Assembly (NCBI RefSeq): GCF_000711695.1
Contig: NW_013546994.1
Span: 103,013 to 167,012, forward strand
Direction: 5' to 3'
Length of the DNA: 64,000 bases
From: Tilletiaria anomala UBC 951
Lineage: Eukaryota > Basidiomycota > Exobasidiomycetes > Georgefischeriales > Tilletiariaceae
Below the pieces are notes generated by a model, which was not told where the DNA came from, made no database searches, and saw only the letters and a list, made by a program, of their open reading frames with translations. Position numbers and translations under genes: made by a program. Shown here piece by piece: positions 11,646 through 23,905 of the stretch; within the stretch, counting starts at the first letter, position 1, and each line of letters begins with the position of its first letter.

Positions 11646-12805
11646 CTACTGAGCCTTCTTGATGCTCCCGTTGGAGTATCCGTTGGCGAGGGCCTTCCCG
11701 TTGGCCGCTGCTTTCGCCCTCGCGTTTGCGGCCTTCTTGTATGTCCTTTGGTAGAAGGCGATGAAGAGGAACAAGTAGCTGGTGAGGCAGACGCAGCCCG
11801 AGATGGCGGCGTACTCTGCGCCAGCGCAAGTGCCCACGTGCGGGAGCCACGGGAGGTAGGTGTTTGCTGCGTAGTTGTAAGCTGCAAGGGAAATGAACGA
11901 TCGTAGCGAAGATGATGGTCAATGTGTGTCAAAAAGAGACAGACCACACTATGAAAAACTGCATCTCACATGCAAAGTAGACAACGAAGAGGTCGATGAC
12001 GAATTGGACGATTTGCGAGGTGGTGACGGCCTTCTTCCAAGGGCACGGAATCTTGAGCGAGGTCAGAGCGTAGTAGAAGTCTGTACACAGCGGAAGTGAC
12101 GAGTAGAGTCAATCATCTACCGTTCCACGCTCTCCGCATACACATTTGATAGACTTGACGTACACATCAAGACATGAACCGCGAGATTTAAGCATATCAC
12201 GACCCAGCTGACGCTTGTGTGCCCGTGCAACTGGCTGAAGCAGAGCAGAGCAGTCGCCGAGTGGTGATACACGTGCAGGAACTGTAGAGGCTTCTTCTTA
12301 AGGACCAGGAAGATGGTGTCGATGAGCTCCCAAAATTTGAAGTAAAAGTTGATGATGTAGAATGTCTCCATGCGCTGCAGGTCATCCGGTACAAAACGAG
12401 AGTGAGAAATTAGATTATCAAGTAGGCAGGGAGCTTCTGCGCATTCACCATCGTCCAAGCTCCTGCTCCGCAGATGGCGTAGAAAAGCCCCCTCTCCCTG
12501 AAAATCGGCCAGATCTCCTCCAACATGCATCCCAAGAGCAACGCACTGCCGATGGTCAACGCGACATTGTGAACGAGGAACGCAAGCTTGAAGCAGCCTT
12601 CTTTCCCGAAAGGCGCCCTACCGCGCATTAGCGCCTGTATGCCAAAGATCGTGCCGAGGTACACGACGATTGCAGCGCTGATGCTGGTCAGCGTCGATAG
12701 TGGCGTAACGCCCGCCTGCCATGTGAGCAGGTGCAGCGGCAACGACTTGCGCAGGGCGACCGGAAAGAGGGAAATGGTGAAATCGTAAAACGGTGTCGAC
12801 GCCAT
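11646..12805 (-). CDS. Very-long-chain fatty acid elongase (ELO family)
   Basis: Four exons: 12805-12449, 12374-12164, 12080-11970 and 11881-11646, about 304 residues. ELO proteins are ER membrane condensing enzymes that join malonyl-CoA to acyl-CoA. The catalytic histidine box HVYHH is at residues 153-157, preceded by the family block [17 protein letters not shown] and followed by [25 protein letters not shown]. Several hydrophobic helices are present. The protein ends in KKAQ, which fits a C-terminal KKXX ER-retrieval signal. Sequence alone does not tell which acyl chain it prefers, so no ELO1/2/3 symbol is given. Convergent with the purine permease and divergent from FES1. Confidence 0.93.
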
Positions 12806-13817
12806 CTTGAACAGCCAGGCAGTCGAGGCGCTTAGTGGGGACTTGCACGGGCTATGGATAAGGCGATGACGGGTGGACGTGAGGGGAACGAGAGCTGTGC
12901 ATGCGCACCAAGATGTTGCAACAGAGACAGGTTGCCTTCAGAATAAAAAGGTGCAGTTCAAAGATAGCAAAGGAGAATGAGAAGTAGTATCCGATCCGCC
13001 TCCACTCTCTTGCACTCTCGGCTGCAAGGTGTGCTACGTGCCGCCAACTGCCGAGAAAGTATATATATATATGTTGTAGATGAAGCCCTTGCTGTTCCAG
13101 TCTCTTTTTTTATGTATATCTCTGCCTAGTGACTTTGCTATACCCTGCTTCCAAATTTGCCCCGAATGATCGGCGTTGACAAAGACGAGACGTGGTCGCG
13201 CAAGCAAAACGAACGAATGTTCGGCTCCCTCAAGCCCACACACAAGGCGCAGCACTACGAAATCCACACCAAGCACACCGTTTTTTGGTGCAGAGTATGT
13301 ATACAATGCAGCAGACTGCCGAGCACACCTGAGCCTGCCTCCAGCGAACGGGCCGTGTACACCGGACACACCATTCTTCGCACGTTGTAAATAAGAGTCC
13401 AGCTGTTGCCAGCAGACGCAGACATGTGTGGAGGAAGATCTGTGGTGCGATATATACCAAATATCCACGGAGAGGGCGCGGCAGGCCAAAATTTCGGTTG
13501 GGCGCGTGTGCCGTGTGAGTGAGACCCACGTGGGTGTCAGCCTGTCCGTGCGAGGACCAGGCGCCGAGCTGATGCGGCAAGGAAGGGAACGTATCTCAGT
13601 CACCTGGCACACCTATGGGAGAACTGCGAAGAAATTACATAAGCCCTAGAATGGCTCTCTCGCATTCGATGCTGTTCGATGAAAAATCATCCTGGACGTG
13701 TTGCTGCTGGTCATAAATGCGGTCGAGAGCTGCGACAGCTTCAAATGGCATGCCCGCAGTATTCAGTCTAACCCAAAGACCCGAAGTACGATTCTGCGAG
13801 CGCCAGATAGAGTCAGG
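12806..13817. other. Divergent upstream region of the elongase and FES1
   Basis: About 1 kb between start codons. It contains a small AT dinucleotide run at 13060-13072 and two imperfect copies of an ACACCG/CACACC-rich motif near 13275 and 13355. A 192-codon minus-strand frame at 13034-13612 has no protein-like features. I see no gene here. Confidence 0.5.
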
Positions 13818-15197
13818 ATGACATCCAACCGAACTGCAGACGAGCTCCTCAAGTGGGGTCTCCGACACTCTGCTGGCCCGTCGACAGATGGCAGCGACGG
13901 CGCTGGCGCGAGCGCTGAGGCCGCGCCAAGTTCGATCGCCGCCATTAGCGCTGACATTGCAGCGGGCAAGCGGCCAGATCTGTCAGACCCCAACCTCTAC
14001 CAGGCGATCATGGGAAAGAGTGAGGCACAGATGATGCAAGAGGAGCTGGCAGTCGCTCTGGATGAGGGGAGAAGGGAAGAGGATCGATGTACTGCATTAG
14101 ACAATTTCGAGATGGTACGTTTCTGCACTGCGGCCGAGCTTCTTAGATCGCATTGACAGCTTACACGTTCTGGCGATTGGTGTCAACAGCTAATCGAACA
14201 AGTGGACAATGCGAACAATATCATGAACATGAAAATGTGGCCGCCACTTCTTACCCTTCTTGAGTCACCGCTCCCGTCGATCCAGCTTGCCGCCGCATGG
14301 ATTGTGGGGACAGCAGTGCAGAACAACGACAAGGCGCAGATGGCCGTGCTCTCATTCGATCCACTGCCGCGTCTGCTCGAGATTCTCGACGGCAGTGACA
14401 AGGCCGAGGTGCGAAGCAAAGCAATGTACGCGCTCAGCGGCATCCTTAAGCACAATCCACAGGCGGTTAAGGTCTTTGCCGAGGAGTGCGACGGGTGGCA
14501 AAAGTTGCAGGCGGCGCTTAGTGATCCGAACATCACGCTCCGCCGCAAGACGGCTTTTCTGATCTGCAGCCTGTTGCTGCAAGATCAAGCGGCTGGAGAT
14601 GCAGACCAGGGCGACAGCGCCACGCCGGCGAGCGTAGCGACAGGACCCTCACCTGCACTGAGCAACCCAACCTCAGGCACCTCGACGCCGTCTCGCGCAA
14701 CAGCTGTCGTCCCGCACGCGTCGTCAGCCAATCCGAGCTCGTCAGCACCAAGCGGGTGTGCACCGCTCGAGCTGGGGCCGGAGACGTACCGCGCTGGCGT
14801 GGCGCATCCGAACGTCTCACGTGCCGTGAAGAGCAGCGGGCTGCTGCGCACGCTCGCCTTGTCGCTCCTGCCGCCCCCCTCGAGCGCGGACGCTTGGGAG
14901 AGCGTGGCCGCGTGCGGTGAGGACGGCGACAAAGAGGCACGCAGCGACCTGGACTATGCAGAGAAGGCTACGCGTGCGCTGTTCGTCTTTGTCGAGCGTG
15001 CTACAGAGGATGCGCGACGCAGTGTTGCACTCGATCAGCAGGACCGCGCGGTGCTCACCCGCGTGAGGGATGAGCTGTCGGGAAAGCCGCTCGACCCTGC
15101 TAGTGGCAGCTACCAGACGCGATGGGAGGAGATTGGCATCGAAAAGGAAGAGTGGCAAGCGTTCGAGCAAAGGCTGGCACGATTGTTCGGGCAGTAA
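13818..15197 (+). CDS. FES1: Hsp70 nucleotide exchange factor FES1 (HspBP1 type)
   Basis: Two exons, 13818-14114 and 14190-15197, about 434 residues. Fes1 releases ADP from cytosolic Hsp70 through an armadillo-repeat fold. The N-terminus TADELLKWGL and the core RPDLSDPNLYQAIMGK, LDNFEMLIEQVDNANN and MKMWPPLLTLL are family hallmarks, followed by repeats such as WIVGTAVQNNDKAQ and AMYALSGILKHNP. The start was placed at MTSNRT because the family begins just before LLKW; an upstream in-frame ATG at 13698 would add 40 unconserved residues. A Ser/Thr/Pro/Ala-rich insertion of roughly 70 residues follows the last clear repeat, making the protein longer than the roughly 290 residues of the yeast protein. 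Convergent with the MINDY gene. Confidence 0.93.
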
Positions 15198-15401
15198 GGG
15201 GGAGGGTCCAGCTCCTCCTGGCATGCTGAATTAGCACTCTGCACCCATCATTGCCCTCGTTATATGTATGCATGTATCCTACTTGACCACGGCACGACAA
15301 CTTCTTGTAAATCAGCAGATGGTATCGTTTCGCATCCCATGATGACATCGGGCAAGCAGAAGGCTTCTACTTTCGTCTTGAACCTGAAAGAGGGGCTCGA
15401 A

Positions 15402-18048
15402 CTACATGACTGCACACTTTTCCTTATCCCTGCCGTCGCCAGAGGTCGGTGTGCCCTGCGCGTCGGTGCCCAGCATCACCCGTTCGTCCAACAGACTCTC
15501 ACTTGGCGCTTCTCCTGCTCCTCCAGTACTCGGCGTTAAGGCATGCTGGAACTGTGCACTGGGTGGCGCCTTGTCCTTCTTTTTCCCAAAAAGCGCACCG
15601 AGACTGGGCAGCTTTTTCTCGCGCTGCGAAGAGCGCTGTTCTGGTGCAGGCTGCGAGCCAGACGTGAGGAGCGCATCAGCCTGGCGCTGTTGCTGATGGC
15701 GCTCTGAGCGGCGGGCATGCCGCATCGCTGCGCGCTGCTGCTCTTCCTCCTGCAGTTGTGCGGCGAGTGCAAAGCTTCCGAAAGATCGGGCAAAGAATTG
15801 AATTCGTCAGCAACGACGATAGTAAACGGAAGCCGAAAGACAAAGACATCGCGCGACTACTCACTCTGCATCCTCACCCGGCAAGATCATCCTTCCCTGG
15901 TCATCCATGACGGAGGCAACGCTTCCAGCAGCAGCAGCACCAGCAGCCGCAGCGGGCCCCATGGGCCTTCTCCTGCCCCTTGAGTCGACTCCAACCCAGT
16001 CGCCCTCGATCCGGGTCTTGCGGAACTTTCCGTCGAAGAATTCGCTCGCGGCCTGGTCGACGTCCGCCAGGCTCTCCCACACCACTTCGTCCTCCATCAG
16101 GAACGCACTGTCCGTCGCGAGTGTGAACAACTGCGGGATCTCGCTCGCGGCGCTGCTGCTTCCATGTCCATTTGGCTGCGCCGCATCGCTCGTACTACCG
16201 CTGTTCAGATCACCCATCGCCTGCGGTCGCTCCTCCTCCTCCATCCCTTCATGCGGCAGGCGCCTGTACAGCACAGACAGGTGCGAGTTGCGGAAGAGCG
16301 CAACAGCTTCGCCCTGTTGCAGCGTATGCGCGAGCACAAAGAGGCCATGATAACTGAGCTGGGTGGACGTGGAGCTGAGAAAGTCGCGTATGAGCAGCGC
16401 ATCCTTGACTGTGCTCGCGTGCTCATCGGACCAGTCGTCTGATCCAGCGCGCTGCACGCCTTTTCCCTTTTGCAGACGATCTAAGTGGCTACCCAGTGCG
16501 CCAGCAGCACGCCCACCATTGCCACCGCCGCCTCCTCCGCTGTGGGTGTGCGAATGGGACTCGACGACGAGCCCCTTGGCGAGCTCGTCGCCCTCGACAA
16601 CTTTGTCAAGCGCCTTGTCGTAATCTCCGCACGCAGTAACTGCGCGGTATGTCTCCGCATCTGCTGGATCTGGTAGCCAACCGTGCACGAGCTTGACGCC
16701 ACAGAGCTTGAAGAGCGCAAGCTCTCCTGTCGCTGCTGCCCCAGCTCCTACCGCCTCAGCAGCATGTGCGCTACTTGCTGATGCTGATGCTGCTGGCGTT
16801 AGGCTGCTGGCGGGTGTGAAGCTGTCGACGGCGTCGAAGCGGACGTTGACGTCGAGGCCATACTGCGTTCGCGGGAGGATAGACAGCGCTGCGGAGAGGT
16901 CGACGCCGTCTTCTCCCTGTGGCTGCGGGCGCGTGAGGAGGTACTCGGCGAGCATGGATGAGAGGTAGGAGTACGACACTGCTGGTCGATCTGCTGGTGT
17001 GATCACGAGATCTCCGCGTAGGAGGAGGACATTGCAAAGGGCTATCAGTGAGCAGGGGCCATTCTCGTTCTGCGGTGGGCGGAGGCATATGTGTCAACGG
17101 CTTGACTGAGCTACGCGCTTTCGAGATAGCTCCTCTCACCTGGGTGATGATCTTTCGCTCGATTCCTCTCCAGTAGACATCCTTGGTATTCCACAGCGCT
17201 TCCTCCTCAGGGGCGACGCCATTGGTTCCCGCAACAACAGCTCTAGCCTGCCTGCCGTGTCCGAGCTTGCGCTCCACCTTTTGCTGCTCGGCGATCCTTC
17301 GCGCTAATGCCTCATCGCCGGCGGTCTGCGATTGGATCTGGCGTGCCGAGTCTGCGTCTGCGGCGGATACAGCGGCTGAGACGGCTGCAGCGGAAGCAGG
17401 GTCGAGCATGTCTGCGCCTACCGCACTGGAGCTTCCGCCGACTGCTACCGCATGAGAGGAAGACGCGGCGGCCGCCCCATCGTAGTAGCCATTCTGCACG
17501 TCGTACCCCAGTATGCGACGATCTGGATACGCTGATCCTTCGCCAGACGACGGGCCGGAGGGGGGTGCTGCGACTGGAGCTTGTGTCTGCAGAGCACTGC
17601 TCGACGATGCGCCGCTAAAGTCGAGGCCAGCGAGGTCGTCGGAGATATGATGGACAGTGCCCGAACCTGACGCAGCCATTGTGGCTTTTGTGCCGCCTGT
17701 GAGCGGCGGTGGTGCGCTGAAGCCTTGCTGTTCGACGGGCGTGGCGATCCCGTTATTCCTGAATGGGTTGGTCGATGGCGAGGAAGGGGGTGGTAATGCA
17801 CCATTGGAGTCCACGTACGGCTGGTGGTGGGACTGTGCGACCCTGAATGGGTTGTGGGCCGGGGCTGCATGACCAGAAGACGGACTCTCGACGAAGCCTG
17901 AGTGGTAGCTACCGGCGCGGCTGCCATCGCCGATGGGTGCAGCAGACGCCATGCCCGATGAGCTCTGGAATGGATTGGTGGTGGTGGTATTCGTCGTCGA
18001 CGCAGCTTCTCCCCGCGAAGAGAGGAACGGGTTATGTTGGAAAGCCAT
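15402..18048 (-). CDS. MINDY-family deubiquitinase with C-terminal CAAX box
   Basis: Three exons: 18048-17140, 17069-15865 and 15774-15402, about 828 residues. MINDY enzymes are cysteine proteases that trim Lys48-linked ubiquitin chains. The catalytic block is QNENGPCSLIALCNVLLLR, with Gln303 ending exon 1 and the nucleophile Cys309 opening exon 2, so an intron interrupts the active-site motif. A candidate catalytic His (about 566) lies in NSHLSVLYRR, and YGLDVNVRF is also typical. The first 300 residues are low complexity with repeated NPF motifs (NPFLSS, NPFQSS, NPFRVA, NPFRNN), which can bind EH domains. The exon 2-3 join gives DADFALAAQLQEEEQ, a ubiquitin-interacting-like helix. The protein ends CAVM, a CAAX prenylation signal. 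An upstream in-frame ATG at 18189 exists; 18048 has the better context. Confidence 0.92.
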
Positions 18049-18981
18049 GGTGGTGGGCAGGTAGCTTGCGTCCGGACCCCGGGGGTTCTTTGAATTGTAT
18101 CGGATAGAAACCTCGTACGTTGAGCGCAGGTCTTGGGGGTGGGAGAGAGAAGGCGAGACCAGCCAAGGGTCAAGGAGCGATGCGATCACAAGATGAGGTC
18201 ACTTTACCTCCTCGGACTCGGCTGACTCTGGCCCGCACCACACGGCACACAGCCACCGGCTTGCGCACCTGTCTCTGTGGACACTGCACAACAGCCAGCC
18301 AGCCACGCGGACGCTTGGCAACCAGACTCAGCACTGCCCCGCCGTCACCCTCCAGGAAAGTAGGGTTGCTACAACCAGCACTCTTGGGTCCACTGACTCT
18401 AGCTCAACAGAAAAACATCTTCGACCCTCTCTCGCTTGTGCCCATGCAGATGCCGGTTCAAATTGAAGGCGCCCACAATGCCACCTCACGCCGTAGGCGC
18501 ATGATGGGAACTATCGCACGGCACAAGCCCACCAGCATCAGCCCTCGATAGGCTCGAGCACGGTGGCAGAGGGCCAGCGACAGCGGCAGCGAAGTCGCGA
18601 AGTGCAGCATAGCCAGGGGACGACAGACCATCTTAACCCGCACTGTATTTGTCCCCTTCTTCACTCCATCTTAACTATGTACAAAGAAATAGCATCTACT
18701 CATCATTGTCAAAGCTATCATAAGAGACGATGGTGGGATGTAGGTGCGTCGAAAATCGTGTGCGTAAGTGTGTTGCTCTGCAGTTTCTTGGTTCGCGACG
18801 CGACGCGCTCGCCGCCACAAAAGGAGAGCGAGGCTTCCTGTCCCATATGTAGAAGTGGTTGTAGGTAGGAACTGACGAATACCTCATCCATCGAAACCCA
18901 GCAAACACCACGACTGTCCGTCAGCGAGCCGCTCAGCCATAGCCGGTGTGCAGGCAGATCTCCCCTCTGCGCTCTGCAGAC
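18049..18981. other. Divergent upstream region of MINDY and RSC7 genes
   Basis: About 0.9 kb between divergent start codons. Frames here are short and shadow-like; I see no gene, repeat or RNA. Confidence 0.5.
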
Positions 18982-21915
18982 ATGGCGCGAACCATCAAGC
19001 TGTCGAACAGGCAGTCCAAGCGCGCGAGCCTCCCAGTATCGCCGCAAGATGACAATAACGGAACACTTACATCTGCGAGTGCCGATGCCAATGTCGATCC
19101 CGGTGCCGCCACAGTCGCAGAAGACTCCGAAGATGGCGCAGCGACGGAGGATGGCGCGAGCAAGTCTCGCGGCGGGCGGCTGCGTGTCACAGTGTTGAAG
19201 AAGCGCGTAGCGAGCACGGCGTCGACGCCGACGGCCTCGGAAGCGGAAGAAGCAACAGCATCCAATGCGAGCGGCCGGGCCCACAAGCGTCCGCGCATCA
19301 GCATCCGCAACCCACCCTCATCTTTGTCATCAGCATCATGCAACACTGTGAACAAAGACGATCCCGACGAGCACGAGAAGGCTGCGGCTGCTCCAGCGGA
19401 AGAAGACGCAAAAGACGTGACGATTGAAGACTCTCATGCATCCGCTTCAGCCTCCATGCGACCGCGGCGCAAGGCAGCGCACTCGTCGCTCTCCGCACTT
19501 GCCGCCGCGCAGCGCGATTGGGAGGCGGGTCTGCTCGATGACTCGGACTTCGCATTCGACTCGGATACGCTCGGCGACATCGCCGGGCGGTCCAAGCGCC
19601 GCGGCTCCAGGCCGTCCCGCGGTGCGTCCCAGTCGCAGACGCAAGTGCATTCTGCATCCCGATCGCAATCGCGCTCACAGCAGCCGAGCGATTCGGCTCG
19701 ACGTAGTGCTGCACGGAGAGCGGCGGCGGCGATGGCATCCGCCGAGCAGGACCCGGACGTGTCCAACGCCGAGGACGACGCGGAAGGTGCCGCGCTCACG
19801 TCGGCGCGCGGCTCGCGCAAACGGCCTGCTCGGGTAGTATCCAACCGCCGCGACGGGCACTATGATGCTATAGGGGCATACGCTGCTGGCTCAGGCGACG
19901 ATGACGAAGAGCAGGCGGTGAATAATGCAGAGGCGGAAGACGGCGATGAAGAGGGGGGCCCAGAAGGCGACGGCGACGGCGAGGAAGAAGGACACGAAGG
20001 GGCAGGTATGGAAGAAGAAGAAGACGAGGAGGAAGAGGAGGAGGAGGAGGAGGACCAGAACAGCGAGGACATGGCGCCACACTCTCCTCGCCGGCGAGGG
20101 CGACCGCCAGCACTCGTCCGGGGTGTAGGGCGTGGTCGTGGACGCGGCCGAGGACGCGGGCGTGGTCGAGGGCGCGGACGCGGTCGAGGACGAGGACGCG
20201 GAGGTGGGCTGTCCGCGGCAGCCTCGCGTGACCGCCCGGCGTACAAGCGCCCGCGAAAGTCGGCGGCGGGGCGTGATAGCCAGGCAGAAGACGATGACGG
20301 TGGCTCCAATGGCGACGGCGGTGGTGCGGAATCGGAAGGGCAGGATCCGTCCGGCAAGGAGACATACGTCATCCGTGGCGAAACGTATGAGTTCAAGGAC
20401 GAACAGCTCGTGTTGCCAAGCGATCCGGATGGGGATAAGAAGATCGACTCCAAGGGCCGGCTGCAGGGAGGTACGTGGAAGTGTCAGCTTTCCGCACCGC
20501 TTGCAAATAAGAGAGCTGCTGACCGACGCCAAGTGCTCGCTACCACAATGACGATTCCAGGAAGAGAGTTCAAATGTCCGACGTTCAACCTGCCTGGCCG
20601 CGAGGATCCGGAGCGCGTGTACGCGCTGACGATCGACGTCGCTCGCGGTGCGGGCTACCGTGACTCGCTCTACTTTTTGCGCAAAAATCCCAACATCATC
20701 AAGCTAGAGCTCGAGCCATCGGAGAAGGACATGCTCATTGAGGCCGGCAGGATCGCGCACCACCTTAAGACGAGGGCTGTGACATGTGTGGTCATACTCA
20801 ACGTCTTCAAGACGCACGGTGCGAAGATCATCAAAAGTAAGTTCGTTGGTTTTTGTTCCTGGGATCGTCTGGCCGGCTGTACAAGTGTGATTCACTGATG
20901 ACATATGCTGCAGACGGACGCTATGTGACGGACGACTACTACGAAGCGCAGGCGCGCGCAGACGGCAAGAAGGAAGGCGAGCCGGTCGACACCAAGACTC
21001 ACGACGACGCCGTCGCTGAGCGCAAGGAGCGCGACCGCGACCGCGAACGGCACCGCAAACGCGCTGACGCCAACACGCATTACACGACGCATCCCATCAC
21101 GGGCGAGAGCGTCGTCACGACGTTCGGCGACGCGGGCCACAGCCCGTTCGTGCGCGCCGAGCGACACGTCGTGCGCATGCAGCACCTCGCGCGCGACGAG
21201 GTGAGCGAGGAGAACTGGATGCTGCGCATGGCGGAAAGCGTGCGAGGGATGAACTCAGAGCTGCGTGAGACGCGGCGCGACCGCCTCGTCGTCTTTCGCA
21301 TGCCTCGAGAGGGTGTCGAGAGCTCTTCGTCTGACACAGACGACTCGGAGGATTCAGATGATGACGACGCTGAGGAGGACGAGGACGATCTAGAAGATCA
21401 GGATGATGATGAGGATGACATGTTGGACGCCGACGCATCCCCGAATACCAAGCGGAAGCGCAGGCTCGGCCTCGCGGACGGGAATGTGGACCTGGATCCA
21501 CTGTCAAGCGGGTCCAAGAAAGTCCAGCGCCTCACCAAGGACGAGCGCAAGCGTCTGCGCATGCCACCCGTCGGCTTGTACGAGCCGTACACGCATTTAC
21601 CGCACTTCAGCTCCAACACACAGCCCACCTGGGCCGCAATGCATCAAGTGAGGGCGCTCTCCGTTGTTCCCTATTTACCATTTCACACACGATATGCTGA
21701 CCCCACTACCTACCCTTTAACAGCTTCATGTGCGCCCGCAGATCAATGACACGCCAGATCTCTCCGCACGACCGATTCTGGGCGGTGCGCGAGTCGGGTC
21801 GCAAGCGTGGGGTCTATGGGCGCTCGAGACGGGGATGCTGCCCGCCGACCCGTTGCCCGACGAAATCATCGTTGCAGGGGGAGATGAAGCGGCATTTGCG
21901 CTGGATGATGACTGA
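18982..21915 (+). CDS. RSC7: Rsc7/Swp82-type chromatin remodelling subunit
   Basis: Three exons: 18982-20836, 20914-21647 and 21724-21915, about 926 residues. The conserved CRC-subunit domain begins near residue 458 with YVIRGETYEFKDEQLVLP and runs through GGTWKCQL, FKCPTFNLPGR, GYRDSLYFLRKN and the exon-joined GRYVTDDYYEAQ. This family sits in RSC or SWI/SNF complexes that move nucleosomes. The first 450 residues are disordered: an acidic Asp/Glu run (about 307-363), an AT-hook-like RRGRPP and a block of 12 Gly-Arg pairs (about 383-406). A second acidic block follows the domain, and the C-terminus contains HVRPQINDTPDLSARPILGG. The disordered N-terminus is species-variable in this family. 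The 3' end faces ORC5 across 58 bases. Confidence 0.9.
20128..20199 (+). repeat. Coding (Gly-Arg)12 hexanucleotide repeat
   Basis: Twelve consecutive Gly-Arg codon pairs inside the RSC7 gene. Codons vary at the third position, so this is protein-level repetition rather than a pure DNA microsatellite. Such RG tracts are often arginine-methylated and bind RNA or DNA. Confidence 0.9.
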
Positions 21916-21973
21916 CGCGCTAAAATGGCAGTCTGTAGCCCTACTTGCTCTACATCTACATGCATGTATGCGC

Positions 21974-23905
21974 CTACTTCCAATTCCACAGCCGCTCGCC
22001 CAGGTCGAAGCCATGTGATGTGGACAGCGCCCTGACGTATGCGTACGAGACATTCACGCGATACTGCATGCCGTCCAGGCTGCCCGCTCCACTTGTCTGT
22101 GCTACCCTCCCGCTTCCCACCAGGCAGTTGATCTGCCGTTTACGTAAAACAAAAAGGATAGAGATCATGGGCATGGGCCGCGAAAATGAGGCAGAACATT
22201 GCAGACACGCACCTGGGTCATAACCGCAGCACTCCGCGCGAGCACGCGCCACCGTTCAGGGTCACCTTTTAGACGATCATCCACAAGTCCATCCGGCTCC
22301 TCGGAAGTGAGGATCGACTCGAATATCGCAAGCAAGCGCTCCAGGGGAAAGCTCTTTGGTCCTTGCAGCTGCGGCCGATCCAAGCTCTCGCCCGCATCGT
22401 CGTCCGCCTTGCCGCCTCTCCTTCCGCCGCGCCCTCGTTTGCTCTTCACAACGTCCTCGTCAGTCTGCTGAAAGTAGCGAGTGTCCAGCCGGACTGGGTT
22501 GTACGATGCGAGAAAGGCACAGATGAGAATATAGGCGCCGAGTTTAGATGGCTGCGAGTCATCAAAAGGTTGTGAAGTCACACCTGTGGCAAATAGAACC
22601 AAAGTAGGGGTCAATGCGGGAAGTGCGAATGATCGATGGCTCAGAGAATGGAGTACCACATCGCCTTGTTTTCTTCCTGGGCCTTGAAGAATCGCCAATC
22701 ACATCATGAGCGCCTGCTGAAACAGGTCCTTCTTCAAATGCATCCAACCATGCCTGTGGAGTGAGCTTGCGAGAGGCAAGGCGCGCCAGCGCGTCCGAAA
22801 AAATGCCGCGCTGTGCCAATAGACCTTCGAAGCCGAGCGCTACAAGGTGCAGTTGAGCATGGTCAGACGCCACTACAGCTATAGATGACGTGAGTGAAAC
22901 CTGCATCAAACTCACCCGGATTCTGTCGCAGAGGCAGACAAAAGATAGGCCATGTCGCAAGCACAAGTGTGCGAAGCTCCTCGAGGTCCCGGACCTCGCT
23001 TGCGAACGTGTCGTGCGCGACCTTCCAATAACCTGCGAAATATCTTGTAGCTGCGTCGCGAGGCAAGTTGGCTCCTTCCAGAGTGGCAGGCATATGTCTC
23101 TCAAAGAACACCGCAAGATCTGTGAGCATCGTAGTGAAGGGGAAAGTTAGTGACGCGCTTGCCCGTTGCAGCACGACCTGCGCACCATGGGATTGAAGAG
23201 CCGGTAGATCAATTGTCAACGGTACGAGTGAAGTTGACCTTCCGGAGAGCGTGCGAAAGCGGGACCAAGGAAGCGCGCTCTGCATGAGCACACACAGTCT
23301 CCCACGACATGAGCACTGTCAGAAACAATTTCGGTATCAGCGAATGCGGCTTGGGGAGCGGATCTTATCGCGAATGCGAAGGTATGCTCACGTATTCATC
23401 GAGCCGGAGCAGAACCTCCAATAATTCTGGCGACCAGTAGTCTAAGATGCGCTCTGAATTTTCTACCAGCAGCACAAACTTAACGCCGGGCTGAACGCGC
23501 GTCCCCTTCTGTATCGCACTTGTGAGCCCGGCAACGAGTCTGGCGGCGTCGGCACGTGCCCCTGACGGCGGCTGCCCAAGTTGTCGATAGATGGTGCTGG
23601 AGAGCATCGCAATGGTTGGCGATGATACAGGTGATACACGCACGAGACGCAGCTTGTGGGCATGTTCCGGTTCAGCGAGGAGCGATTGGAGCGCATACGT
23701 GACGAATGCCGACCCATACCCAGGTGAAACGCTGTCCGTCACAAATACGGATGCGGGAAAGGCTCCATTGGGCTGCAAGGTTGAAGCAGGGTGTCAATGT
23801 CAGTTATCTAGTTGTGACGGCCGCACGGCAGCTCTGCCGAGATCGTACCTTGAGCAAGTCGACGAGCAGCTCCTTCTGGGAGTTATGGGCGTCAAATTGA
23901 TACAT
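21974..23905 (-). CDS. ORC5: Origin recognition complex subunit 5
   Basis: Six exons: 23905-23849, 23772-23392, 23315-22916, 22839-22657, 22583-22213 and 22132-21974, about 516 residues. Orc5 is one of the AAA+-type subunits that mark replication origins. Recognition rests on LGAYILICAFLASYNPVRLDTRYF, the KRGRGGRRGGK stretch, FPLERLLAIFESIL and the C-terminal YRVNVSYAYVRALSTSHGFDL. The AAA+ region begins in exon 2: the strand VFVTDSVSPGYGSAFVTYAL aligns with the Walker A segment, but Ser and Ala stand where Lys and Thr are expected, and the Walker B position reads VLLVENSERI with Glu for Asp. ATP binding is therefore doubtful. The start at MYQFDAHNSQKELL is the first in-frame ATG after a stop. 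The exon 2-3 and exon 4-5 joins are the least certain. Confidence 0.87.

Noticed and set aside
13034-13612. 192-codon minus-strand frame between elongase and FES1
   Set aside because: Lies in the divergent upstream region, low-complexity origin, no domain or splice partner.
19860-20453. Minus-strand frame of 197 codons with long Ser and Pro-Arg runs
   Set aside because: Exact antisense of the Glu and Gly-Arg repeats of the RSC7-like gene.
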